The notes beneath the pieces are model-generated. The model did not search any database. It was not told the origin of the DNA and saw only the letters and a list, made by a program, of their open reading frames with translations. DNA of 64,000 nt from Bacteroidales bacterium UBA5536. Its GTDB lineage: Bacteria > Bacteroidota > Bacteroidia > Bacteroidales > F082. Every line of letters begins with the position of its first letter. Position 1 is the stretch's first letter. This document shows positions 8,501 to 15,905 of this stretch, one piece after another. Both the position numbers and the translations under genes were made by a program. The stretch lies in the NCBI GenBank assembly GCA_002426795.1, contig DINQ01000016.1, positions 62,001 through 126,000 of the forward strand, given 5' to 3'.

Positions 8501-10187
8501 CCTCAGTTGCTGCAATAATTCCTAAAGCGCCTTGTGCATGACGGTGGAACTTTTCAGCAAAGCATTCACTTCCGTAATTAAATTTTCCGGTCAAACAGTT
8601 TACTGACCACACAAAAGTCAACTCCTCATTTGATAAACCATTCAAACTTGAATTGGTGTAAGCAGGCTCTCCCCATCCGGTTTCCATACCGTGGTCGCGG
8701 TGTTGAACCATGAAAGCACCAGCGTTGATGTCGTTATTGATGCGGGTCGCATTTCCACCCCAGTCAGTCAGGTGAGCTGTTGTGGCAGGAATATAGTTTA
8801 ATCCATTTGGGCCAAAATAGTTCACAATGGTTGCAGTGTTGGCGTTGGATGACCATGCACCACCAGGTGAGCCGGAATAAATAGCGTTTTCGCGTACCGG
8901 ACTTTTTCCCAAACCATGTTCCCAGAAGCCATTCACAATTTCGGAACATAACTGGAACCATCGTTCTGTTTGCCAACCCATGGCTGTTACCGGATGGTCA
9001 TAAAAATCGGGGCTGGTAGGTGGTGTCCGCTCATAGTTTAATGATTTATGAATCATATGTTCCAACTGCGCTTCGGTGTTTGCTGTGATGCGTGCAAATA
9101 CAATATCTGGAAGGTTATTTCCGGTTACGTCCGAGAATGGATTATCAGAGATATAAGGATTGTAGCCACCGGGATGATCAGTCAACACATGCGAAACGAT
9201 GCCGGCTGATCCGTCGGTATTGTAGTCGCCCAATAACAAAATAGCTGCTGGCGGAATATTCCAGCTGTTGAACGCATTGTTAAAATAAGCTTCCATGGCG
9301 CCAACAGTATTGCCGCCTATCTCTGAAAGTGTAACGATATTGGTCAGGATGCCCTGATGTGTTCTAAACAGGCGGATACTGTCGGCCCAACGGATGAAAT
9401 CTGCGTTATCTGGAACAACAATCAGGTATTCACAACCTTCTTCCCGGTTGTTAACAGCTTGCTGGATTTTCTTGTTGTAGTCGATAACCGGCAATTCCTC
9501 GCGGTTCAATACCATATCTTGCATAATTGGATCCCACCAGCGACTGCGTAGACGGTCGTCGCCAAAATGGCCGTTTCCACCTTCGAAAACAACTTCCATA
9601 TCGATGTCGTAATAAACCACCAGTTCTTTTGTAACTGGATTGTACTGGAACGGTGTAACACCCAAAATAACAACGTCTAAACCACGAATGGTAGTTGGTG
9701 CCGAAAGTTGAAAAGGATTGGCAGGATAGAGGCCGTTTTTACTATAAATGGTCATGTCTTTTGAATAGTCGGCAGGGCTGTTGTCGTTTTCGAGCTGAAT
9801 AGGAGCTGCGGGCAGCAAGTCAACATTCTGGATAGTTTGCTTCTGAAAACTGTGCACAACCAGTGTGGCAGTGGCTCCTTGCGGGATGGCAAGATAGCGA
9901 CTGTCTCCAGGGAGATTTGGTGCGCCTGCATTGTTTGGGAGATACAATCCATTCAAAGAAATCACCTCGCCACTAACTTGATCAGCGTTAAGCATTTCAA
10001 GTGACATGCTCGTCAAAGCATGGCGGATGTGGGCAGACGATTTCCCTGATTGTTCAAGTGAAAATCCCTCATGAGAAGCAGTTGATGGAAAAGTAAAACT
10101 TCTGTTTTGTGCAAATGCACTGGCCATTGTAATGGCACCAAGCAAAACAACTGTTAACAGTCGTCTTAAAAAGTATTTGTGTTTCAT
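5583..10187 (-). CDS. Gingipain-like C25 cysteine protease with T9SS tail
   Basis: Probable secreted endopeptidase. The start is set at 10187, giving 1534 residues, because MKHKYFLRRLLTVVLLGA begins a normal signal peptide; an ATG 11 codons upstream adds only a polar stretch. A C25 propeptide region covers about residues 30-240. The catalytic domain starts near EGCEYLIVVPDN and holds the family dyad: His in HRDHGMETGW (about residue 499) and Cys in SVNCLTGKF (about 531). The spacing is close to the 33 residues known in RgpB. After it come two GNNNG-type Ig-like modules (DESGNNNGMIDFGE, DDSQGNNNGRLDPGE), a MAM/lectin-like region, two PKD-like GDGxFDD repeats and a sorting tail ending KPLLIKR. 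It probably digests environmental protein at the surface. Cleavage specificity cannot be read from the sequence. The gene stands alone, with its own promoter and terminator. Confidence 0.92.
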   Translation of the reverse strand: MKHKYFLRRLLTVVLLGAITMASAFAQNRSFTFPSTASHEGFSLEQSGKSSAHIRHALTSMSLEMLNADQVSGEVISLNGLYLPNNAGAPNLPGDSRYLAIPQGATATLVVHSFQKQTIQNVDLLPAAPIQLENDNSPADYSKDMTIYSKNGLYPANPFQLSAPTTIRGLDVVILGVTPFQYNPVTKELVVYYDIDMEVVFEGGNGHFGDDRLRSRWWDPIMQDMVLNREELPVIDYNKKIQQAVNNREEGCEYLIVVPDNADFIRWADSIRLFRTHQGILTNIVTLSEIGGNTVGAMEAYFNNAFNSWNIPPAAILLLGDYNTDGSAGIVSHVLTDHPGGYNPYISDNPFSDVTGNNLPDIVFARITANTEAQLEHMIHKSLNYERTPPTSPDFYDHPVTAMGWQTERWFQLCSEIVNGFWEHGLGKSPVRENAIYSGSPGGAWSSNANTATIVNYFGPNGLNYIPATTAHLTDWGGNATRINNDINAGAFMVQHRDHGMETGWGEPAYTNSSLNGLSNEELTFVWSVNCLTGKFNYGSECFAEKFHRHAQGALGIIAATEVSYSFVNDVYVWGSYDNMWPEFMPLYGSNPVARGIIPSFANAAGKYFLQQSSWPYNPEHKNITYNLFHHHGDAFMNVYSEVPQELTVSHMPVLLSGLETFEVTANPGAFIALTNGDQIVGTAEAIEGTTQIPISFQEPGSQILITVTLQNFYRYEQLIDCIPPDGPYVIFNQQVAHDESGNNNGMIDFGESIDLDLALKNVGNETAVDVAATLSTESPYVTIINGESSYGSIPSGEISMLENAFSFEVSDDVPDNGPLIFEVTMTSGDFTWTSSFAINAYAPAFAIGNYAIDDSQGNNNGRLDPGETVTVTFSTMNEGHCASLDGNAILSIYSPLVTTINQEFTFESVGAGELVEASYEVIVNPAAPVGSMADFNLLVTAGAYTAEKAFSAKVGLIVEDFETGDFTAFDWALGGNTPWVITETGAFEGSYAAKSGAITHSQATNMQILYEAGSTDTLTFYYKVSSESGYDYLRFYVDGVKKGEWSGTAPWSRAAYLITEGTHLFKWEYSKDGSVSGGEDCGWIDFIAFPAMITTTGWAGNDLETCEEAPVQVEGYADHYESLEWSTSGDGAFDDINVVNPIYTPGTADIENGQVALHLTVVGEDLTIEDDVNVGIFRNPQLSVESAAAICAGDQFTFTSNESQYYTSLAWSTAGDGSFDDATALMPVYTPGENDLANGAVTLSVEAMAEGSCDNATASFDLSFHSLPTAAITGDQTICEGNEATVELTLTGASPWMVMMEDMIDPMIIETANYSMTMQPEAPMSMSLVSVTDGNGCSNTAEGTVTIEMDYAPESPATASGPTSLDLYDVQESSYTIEAVATAESYSWELLPAEAGEIVATETAATVSWNTEYRGQATIKTMAANYCGESLWSEDLVIELFSTIGLNELSVNHINVYPNPASNMLNIAFDQAQTGKRIISISNLLGETIVSQEVNLINQNRIQLPISELENGAYIIHIASSDNSVMKPLLIKR

Positions 10188-10251
10188 GCGTGAATTTGGG
10201 TTTTGGTTACAATTTATCACAAGGATGCTGTGCCTATTCAGACATCACAAA

Positions 10252-10284
10252 CAAAAATAGAAATATTAATAAAATAGCATCAAA
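10252..10284 (-). promoter_or_regulatory. Promoter of the C25 protease gene
   Basis: On the minus strand TTTG (10284-10281), 21 bases, then TATTTTTG (10259-10252): an exact match to the Bacteroidota -33/-7 consensus with good spacing. The leader to the ATG at 10187 would be about 58 bases. Confidence 0.7.
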
Positions 10285-10447
10285 ATTGGAGCATCAAATG
10301 CTTGCTATGAAGTAATTTAGAATGATTCCGAATAGAAATTGCGCAATTTTCCTGGTTTTACAAAAATCAAATCCAGGAAGGTGGATGTCGAATTTTTGTG
10401 AAGAACTAAAGTTAGAACTTGGATTTTTTATTGATTCATGATTCGGT

Positions 10448-10485
10448 CAAAAAAAAATCCATGCTGATAGACTCAACATGGACTC
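10448..10485 (-). terminator. Rnf operon terminator
   Basis: On the minus strand TCCATG (10482-10477) pairs with CATGGA (10463-10458) and is followed at once by nine T. It lies 24 bp past the rnfA stop codon. Confidence 0.85.
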
Positions 10486-10505
10486 TAAAATTGATTCAAT
10501 GTACT

Positions 10506-11078
10506 TTATACGATTCCTGTAAATCCCATGAAGGCGAGTGCCAGAATGCCGGCGGTTACCAAAGCAATCGGAACGCCTTTCATGCCGGCCGGAACCTCCA
10601 TCAGGTCGAGGTGTTCACGGATGCTGGCAAAGGTCACAAGGGCCAGTGAAAAGCCAAGTGCGTTGGCAATGGCGAACACAACGCCTTCCATTAGGTTAAA
10701 ATCCTTCTGTATAGTCAAAATGGCAACTCCAAGAACAGCGCAGTTGGTCGTAATCAGCGGGAGAAAAACACCCAGAGCTGAATACAACGCAGGACTGACC
10801 TTTTTCAGAATAATCTCAACCATCTGCACCAAAGCGGCAATTACCAGAATAAATGCGATCGTTTGAAGAAAAGGAATGCCTAAAGGCATCAGCACGTAAT
10901 TTTGAACCAGCCAGGTTACAATTGTTGCCAGTGTCATCACGAACAAAACTGCACTTCCCATACCAACAGAAGTAGAGATTTTGTTGGAAACACCCAAAAA
11001 AGGACAAATGCCCAAAAACTGCGCCAGCACAATATTATTGACAAATATGGCTGATATGATGATGATAATGTATGTCAT
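10506..11078 (-). CDS. rnfA: Rnf electron transport complex subunit RnfA
   Basis: Integral membrane subunit of the Rnf complex, which couples electron flow from reduced ferredoxin to NAD+ with Na+ or H+ export. The 190 residues form about six hydrophobic helices and carry family sequence such as NNIVLAQFLGICPFLGVS near the N-terminus and LITTNCAVLGVAI in the middle. The cysteines in these two stretches match the pair that in RnfA/RnfE homologues holds a membrane-embedded [2Fe-2S] cluster. It is the last gene of the operon, 11 bp after rnfE, and a strong terminator follows. Confidence 0.95.
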   Translation of the reverse strand: MTYIIIIISAIFVNNIVLAQFLGICPFLGVSNKISTSVGMGSAVLFVMTLATIVTWLVQNYVLMPLGIPFLQTIAFILVIAALVQMVEIILKKVSPALYSALGVFLPLITTNCAVLGVAILTIQKDFNLMEGVVFAIANALGFSLALVTFASIREHLDLMEVPAGMKGVPIALVTAGILALAFMGFTGIV

Positions 11079-11089
11079 GACTGCAGGAT

Positions 11090-11674
11090 TTATTTCGTTT
11101 TGTTCAATTTGTTCATCAAAGCTATCAGATAACCAAGTGCAATGAATGCGCCTGGTGCAAGTACGAACACCAATATCATATCGTGGTTGATGAGCTTGAT
11201 GTTGAAAATAGCACCACTGCCCAATAACTCTCGCACACTTCCAAGGATCATTAACGCCAGTGCAAAGCCCAATCCCATTGATAAACCATCAACCACAGAC
11301 GAAAACACTGTGTTCTTTGAAGCAAAAGCTTCTGCTCTTCCAAGAACAATACAGTTTACTACAATCAGCGGAATGAAAAGTCCAAGCTGATCGAAAAGGG
11401 CAGGGGCATAGCCTTGCATTGCCAACTCAACTACTGTAACAAAAGAGGCAATGATGACAATAAAGGATGGAATACGCACCTTGTCAGGAATAAAATCTTT
11501 AACCAGTGAGACAACCAGATTTGACATGACAAGCACAAATGTTGTCGCCAGACCCATGCCCAATCCATTGATGGCACTTGTGGTTACGCCCAATGTCGGA
11601 CACATCCCAAGTAAGAGCACAAAAACCGGATTTTCTTTAAAAAAACCTTTGGTAAAATTTTGTAAATTATTCAT
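11090..11674 (-). CDS. rnfE: Rnf electron transport complex subunit RnfE
   Basis: Membrane subunit homologous to RnfA and opposite to it in topology. The 194 residues include NPVFVLLLGMCPTLGVTTSA near the N-terminus and LIVVNCIVLGRAEAFASKN in the middle, both with the conserved cysteine. It lies between rnfG (2 bp gap) and rnfA (11 bp gap), so it is tightly coupled in the operon. NqrD of the related Na+-NQR complex is the closest alternative, but the RnfB and RnfC neighbours settle the assignment. Confidence 0.95.
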   Translation of the reverse strand: MNNLQNFTKGFFKENPVFVLLLGMCPTLGVTTSAINGLGMGLATTFVLVMSNLVVSLVKDFIPDKVRIPSFIVIIASFVTVVELAMQGYAPALFDQLGLFIPLIVVNCIVLGRAEAFASKNTVFSSVVDGLSMGLGFALALMILGSVRELLGSGAIFNIKLINHDMILVFVLAPGAFIALGYLIALMNKLNKTK

Positions 11675-11676
11675 GC

Positions 11677-12264
11677 TTAGATTCCTCCTTTATTAGCACC
11701 GAAAGTAACTACAGCTCTGTTAACAGCGTCGGTGTATGCTCGTGAACTGATGGTAGCCGCTGTAATGGCATCAACATCTCCTTTGTCTTTTTTGACAGCG
11801 AGTTTAAATGTAGCTGGATTTTTGCCATTGAACTGATTGCTCCAGGTAGATTTGCTTTTAGCCATTTTATCACCCAAACCAGGCGTTTCTTTATGTTCAA
11901 GCACTGAGATGTTATTAATTGTTTCGTCTGGCAACAGACCTACCATCAGTTTGATTTCGCCGCCGAAACCTTTGTTGGTAAATGTGTTGATGGCCGCACC
12001 AACAAATTGGTCTCCCTGATAGGCCAGATTAAACTGTAAGGAGTCTTTTTCTTCACCCACTCCCGATTTGAACTTTTTCGTTACGAGGCGGTCAAACGCC
12101 GGCAAAACTGCCTTGATGGCTTCTTCCTGCTTCTTTTTCTTGGCAAGGGCAATTGGCTCCTTTGTCAGGTTGTAAACGCTTCCAAGTGCAAGTGCCGAAA
12201 TAGCCGACACCAGCAGTAAGGTGCTGACCATATTGAAAAACGTTGATTCTCTTTTAGCTGCCAT
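11677..12264 (-). CDS. rnfG: Rnf electron transport complex subunit RnfG (FMN-binding)
   Basis: A 195-residue subunit with one N-terminal membrane helix (FFNMVSTLLLVSAISALALG) and a soluble domain outside the cytoplasmic face. The FMN-binding motif is DAITAATISSRAYTDAV near the C-terminus; in this family the threonine of the S/TGAT-type motif carries covalent FMN, here the T of AATISS. The LEHKETPGLGDKM stretch is also typical of the family. It starts 25 bp after rnfD and is 2 bp from rnfE. Confidence 0.95.
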   Translation of the reverse strand: MAAKRESTFFNMVSTLLLVSAISALALGSVYNLTKEPIALAKKKKQEEAIKAVLPAFDRLVTKKFKSGVGEEKDSLQFNLAYQGDQFVGAAINTFTNKGFGGEIKLMVGLLPDETINNISVLEHKETPGLGDKMAKSKSTWSNQFNGKNPATFKLAVKKDKGDVDAITAATISSRAYTDAVNRAVVTFGANKGGI

Positions 12265-12289
12265 GGTTAAAAATGTATATGGTGAGCGT

Positions 12290-13294
12290 CTATTTTTTTG
12301 TTACCAAACCAAATCGCTTTGGTTTAAAGCTGTTATTGATTAAGGGTGTAAAGGCATTCATGATCAGAATGGCAAATGAAATGCCTTCCGGATAGGCGCC
12401 CCACAACCTGATGATGATAGTGATGAGACCAATTCCAACAGCATACACTATTTTGCCATTCATATTCATGGGCGAACTTACCATATCAGTAGCCATATAA
12501 ATAGCCCCAAGCATCAGTCCACCAGTAAAAAGATGAAAAGTAGGGTCGATATAATGCTGTGGATCAATCAGATGAAAAACGCCAGCCACAACAAATACCG
12601 TTAGGATTATTGTAACAGGAATTTGCCAGTCTATTACTTTCCTCCAAACCATAAACAAGCCACCCAAAATGAGTGCAATAGCAGATATTTCACCCAGCGA
12701 ACCACTCATATTTCCGGCCAGTCGGTCTATGTATGAAGGCATTGCGGGATCGGCTAGTATCTGATCAATCGTTTTGCCAGCTCCCACGCCTTCTTTTAGG
12801 ATTCCAAGCGCGGTAGGTCCGGTAATAGCATCGGTGAAACCGCCTGCAAAAAGTGGTCGGGCAACCGGCCAGCTCGTCATTTGTACCGGAAAGGAAATCA
12901 ACATGAAAACACGGCCAACCAAAGCTGGATTGAAAGGGTTTTTTCCGAGGCCGCCAAACGACATTTTAGCGATGCCGATGGTGACCAAAGATCCAATGAC
13001 AACGATCCACCATGGGATGCCAGCAGGGATATTAAAGGCCAGTAAGATGCCTGCAACAACGGCTGAGCCATCATTGATGGTTAAAGGCCCTTTGATCAGG
13101 TATTTTTGAATAATCCATTCAAAAAATAAACACGAAATAACCGAAACAAGCAACACCCTGATGGCATCGAAGCCAAAAAAGTAAACCGAAACCAACATGG
13201 CCGGAACCATGGCCAGTACCACGGTATACATGATCTTCTTCACACTGTCATCTCCGTGTACATGCGGAGAACCTGAGATGGTAAATTGACTCAT
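12290..13294 (-). CDS. rnfD: Rnf electron transport complex subunit RnfD
   Basis: Polytopic membrane subunit of 334 residues, with typical features: an N-terminal SGSPHVHGDDSVKKIMY segment, helices such as GIPWWIVVIGSLVTIGIAKM, the GLGKNPFNPALVGRVF loop and DPTFHLFTGGLMLGAIYMAT near the end. The stretch DAITGPTALGILKEG corresponds to the loop in which RnfD carries covalent FMN on a threonine. The gene is 15 bp after rnfC and 25 bp before rnfG. Confidence 0.95.
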   Translation of the reverse strand: MSQFTISGSPHVHGDDSVKKIMYTVVLAMVPAMLVSVYFFGFDAIRVLLVSVISCLFFEWIIQKYLIKGPLTINDGSAVVAGILLAFNIPAGIPWWIVVIGSLVTIGIAKMSFGGLGKNPFNPALVGRVFMLISFPVQMTSWPVARPLFAGGFTDAITGPTALGILKEGVGAGKTIDQILADPAMPSYIDRLAGNMSGSLGEISAIALILGGLFMVWRKVIDWQIPVTIILTVFVVAGVFHLIDPQHYIDPTFHLFTGGLMLGAIYMATDMVSSPMNMNGKIVYAVGIGLITIIIRLWGAYPEGISFAILIMNAFTPLINNSFKPKRFGLVTKK

Positions 13295-13309
13295 ATTCTT
13301 GATAATTTC

Positions 13310-14644
13310 TTATTTACGCGATCTGATAATTTGTCCTACTTTGTTCTTGCCCAGCCGGATAAAATCGAGCAGCGGAAGGTTAGACGGACAGGTAAACTGA
13401 CATGATCCACACTCAATACAATCCATGATGCGTTCGTTTTCTGCCTTGTCGAACTTTCCGAGTTTTGCCGATTTTGACAAAAGAAAGGGTTCGAGCCCCA
13501 TCGGGCACACAACAGTGCATTTCGAGCAGCGAATACAAACTTTCGGAGTATCCCGGTGGCTTTCTTCCTGCTTCATCAGTAAGATGCCTGACGATCCTTT
13601 TACAATTGGAACATCGACTGTTGATAGCGATTTTCCCATCATTGGTCCGCCATTGATTACCTTTCCGGTGTTTTCCGGAAGGCCATCGGCAGCTTCAATC
13701 AGTTGGAGCAAAGGAGTGCCAATCCTGACTTTAAAATTGGAAGGTTTTTTGACGGCTTTTCCGGTGATGGTCACAATGCGATCGATCAACGGTTTGTTCT
13801 TTTGAACAGCCTCGTAAACTGCGAAAGCTGTACCGACATTGCTTACTACACATCCTACTTCGATAGGTAATTTTCCGGACGGCACCTCTCGGTTAACCGT
13901 AGCTTTAATCAACTGTTTTTCGCCGCCTTGAGGATATTTTACTTTGAGGGGCTGAACATTGATTCCTGCATAGTTTTTTGAAAGTTCAGTCAGGTGATTG
14001 ATGGCATCGGGCTTGTTATTTTCAATGCCAATGATAGCTTTATCGACCTGCATGGCTTTCATCAATATTTGAATACCAATCAGCATTTCTTCACCTTTTT
14101 CAAGCATCAGCCTATGATCAGATGTCAGATAAGGCTCGCATTCAACACCATTGATAATGAGATATTCAGCCTTCTTTCCGTCAGGAATCATGAGCTTTAC
14201 ATGGGTTGGGAATGTGGCGCCACCTAAACCTACAATACCTGCAGCTTTAATCTTTTCAATGATTTCCTGCTTGCCGGCAGTGATTTCGCGGACTATGCTA
14301 TCAGATTTATCAATGCCTTCTTCCCAAACATCGTCCTCTACATCTATAAAAATGGCCGGTCGTCGATAGCCCGAAGCATCCATAGCGTCATCGAGTTTCA
14401 GCACTTTTCCCGAAACAGGCGAATGGAGGTTGGCAGAGATAAAAGATTCGCCTTTGGCAATTAGTTGACCAACTTTAACCAGGTCTCCCTTCTTTACAAT
14501 GGGTTTTGAAGGAGCTCCCAGGTTTTGACCCAAAGGCAGAATAACTTGCTTTGGCAATGGGAGCGATTGGATGGCAACATGCTCCGAAAGTTTATTTTCT
14601 TCGGGATGCACGCCACCTATCTTAAATGTTTTCAATGCATTCAT
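13310..14644 (-). CDS. rnfC: Rnf electron transport complex subunit RnfC
   Basis: Peripheral subunit that binds NADH/FMN and two [4Fe-4S] clusters and exchanges electrons with NAD+. The 444 residues show an N-terminal GGVHPEENKLSE segment and barrel-sandwich fold, the nucleotide-binding glycine run VGLGGATFPTHVKL with GVECEPYLTSDHRLM, and near the C-terminus two cluster motifs: CIRCSKCTVVCPMGLEP and CIECGSCQFTCPSNLP. The protein ends shortly after the second motif, so it lacks the long Ala/Lys-rich tail of proteobacterial RnfC and is of the compact type. It is 12 bp after rnfB. Confidence 0.96.
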   Translation of the reverse strand: MNALKTFKIGGVHPEENKLSEHVAIQSLPLPKQVILPLGQNLGAPSKPIVKKGDLVKVGQLIAKGESFISANLHSPVSGKVLKLDDAMDASGYRRPAIFIDVEDDVWEEGIDKSDSIVREITAGKQEIIEKIKAAGIVGLGGATFPTHVKLMIPDGKKAEYLIINGVECEPYLTSDHRLMLEKGEEMLIGIQILMKAMQVDKAIIGIENNKPDAINHLTELSKNYAGINVQPLKVKYPQGGEKQLIKATVNREVPSGKLPIEVGCVVSNVGTAFAVYEAVQKNKPLIDRIVTITGKAVKKPSNFKVRIGTPLLQLIEAADGLPENTGKVINGGPMMGKSLSTVDVPIVKGSSGILLMKQEESHRDTPKVCIRCSKCTVVCPMGLEPFLLSKSAKLGKFDKAENERIMDCIECGSCQFTCPSNLPLLDFIRLGKNKVGQIIRSRK

Positions 14645-14656
14645 ACTTCGGTGAGG

Positions 14657-15583
14657 TTATGCTTGAATATCGTTTTGGCTATTTTCACTTTTTTCTGCTG
14701 ACTTTTCTGCAACTGCAGGCGGAGCCGATTCTGTTGTCTCTACCTTTACCTTTCTGGGTGGGAAGTTCAACTCGATGATGGCATCGGTTGGGCATTCCAC
14801 AACACATTTGCGGCATAACTTACATGCGATCGGGTCGATGTAAGCCAGGTTGTTGTTCATGGTGATGGCGTCGAATGGGCAAACCTTGAAACATTTGGAG
14901 CAGCCGATACAGGCTACACTGCAATTCTTTTTGGCTACGCCACCTTTTTCTTCATTGATACAGCTCACATAAATCCGACGGTCTTTTTTGCCTTTTGGGC
15001 GCAATTCGATAATGCCGCGTGGACAAGCTTTCACGCATGCGCCGCAGGCAACACATTTGTCGTTTACAACAGGCAATCCTGTGAGCGGGTCCATTTCAAT
15101 CGCATCAAAGTCGCAGCTAGCAACACAATCTCCCAGTCCAAGACATCCATGCGGACAGCCACCTTCACCCGCAAAGAGATTATGGGCAAAAGCGCATGTT
15201 GATGGGCCTTCATATGTTGATTTGGCTGGTGCATTAGCAAGGCTACCGTTGCACCTCACAACTGCAATCTGTGGCTCTTGTTCCTGAACTTCCAATCCCA
15301 GAATGGCGGCGACTTCCTTCATCACAGCATTTCCGCCCACCGGGCAGTTCAATCCTTCCAGACTTTGGTTTTCTTTGGCAGATTTTACAGTCATTTCGGC
15401 GAAATTTCTACAGCCTGGAAATCCGCAGCCTCCGCAATTGGCTTTTGGTAAAACTTCGTCTACCATGTCAATGGTGGGGTCTTCTATCACCTTGAACTTT
15501 TGTGCCACGAAATACAATATCACAGCAGATACTGTTCCGAGCAAGCCCAGCGTTAATAAAGTAAAAAGCAATACATCGTTCAC
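14657..15583 (-). CDS. rnfB: Rnf electron transport complex subunit RnfB (polyferredoxin)
   Basis: Electron-entry subunit that takes electrons from ferredoxin. It has one N-terminal membrane helix, then the RnfB-specific cluster domain (NCGGCGFPGCRNFAE, with GLNCPVGG), and three to four ferredoxin-type motifs: CPHGCLGLGDCVASC, CVACGACVKACP, CIGCSKCFKVCP and CKLCRKCVVECP. With 308 residues it is of the long clostridial/Bacteroidota type, not the short proteobacterial one. The last 35 residues are a low-complexity Ala/Glu/Ser tail. It is the first gene of rnfBCDGEA and has its own promoter. In related genomes rseC usually lies directly upstream; here another gene lies between. Confidence 0.96.
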   Translation of the reverse strand: MNDVLLFTLLTLGLLGTVSAVILYFVAQKFKVIEDPTIDMVDEVLPKANCGGCGFPGCRNFAEMTVKSAKENQSLEGLNCPVGGNAVMKEVAAILGLEVQEQEPQIAVVRCNGSLANAPAKSTYEGPSTCAFAHNLFAGEGGCPHGCLGLGDCVASCDFDAIEMDPLTGLPVVNDKCVACGACVKACPRGIIELRPKGKKDRRIYVSCINEEKGGVAKKNCSVACIGCSKCFKVCPFDAITMNNNLAYIDPIACKLCRKCVVECPTDAIIELNFPPRKVKVETTESAPPAVAEKSAEKSENSQNDIQA

Positions 15584-15670
15584 GTGTCTTCGGTTTTATT
15601 AGGTTGCGTTCAATTTTATCTTCAACACTTTCAATTCAGCGTTTTTACTGTTACAGAGTGAACAGTAGGG

Positions 15671-15678
15671 CAAAATTA
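15671..15678 (-). promoter_or_regulatory. Candidate promoter -7 element of the Rnf operon
   Basis: TAATTTTG on the minus strand matches TAnnTTTG exactly, about 90 bases before the rnfB ATG. No clear TTG is found at the -33 position, so it is only a partial match. Confidence 0.5.
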
Positions 15679-15787
15679 AAATATTTGCCTACATCTTTTA
15701 TTTATAGTCAGGATGACTAATATCAATATAAGAATCAGTATATCAATAATATAGCATGAAACTAGGCGCAAACAGCCAGAAAGTAAA

Positions 15788-15825
15788 AACCCGGAACAAC
15801 TTGAATATCAGCATTGTTCCGGGTT
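15788..15825 (-). terminator. Intrinsic terminator of the T9SS gene upstream of rnfB
   Basis: A perfect 12-bp inverted repeat, AACCCGGAACAA (15788-15799) and TTGTTCCGGGTT (15814-15825), is followed on the minus strand by TTTTTACTTT. It lies 81 bp past the stop at 15906 and separates that gene from rnfB. Confidence 0.9.
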
Positions 15826-15905
15826 AGTTTAGAAACCTTCTAAATTGCCACTTAATCAACAATTTAGAACATATATAAAGAATTCAATATCTATCGGTGC
15901 TTTCT

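Larger units (their letters stand above)
10188..10505. other. Intergenic stretch: C25 promoter and Rnf terminator
   Basis: This 318-bp gap holds the promoter of the C25 gene (10252-10284) and the terminator that ends the Rnf operon (10448-10485). The rest is AT-rich and shows no gene. Confidence 0.7.
15584..15905. other. Intergenic stretch upstream of rnfB
   Basis: The 322-bp gap holds the rnfB promoter element (15671-15678) and the terminator of the gene at 15906 (15788-15825). Between them the DNA is AT-rich, and I see no gene or RNA. Confidence 0.7.

Noticed and set aside
10419..10649. Plus-strand 76-codon frame past rnfA
   Set aside because: It runs through the Rnf terminator hairpin and into rnfA antisense sequence.
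12774..13109. Long antisense frames over the rnf genes (also near 13425-13805 and 14988-15287)
   Set aside because: Antisense shadows of well-supported rnfD, rnfC and rnfB frames with no protein features.
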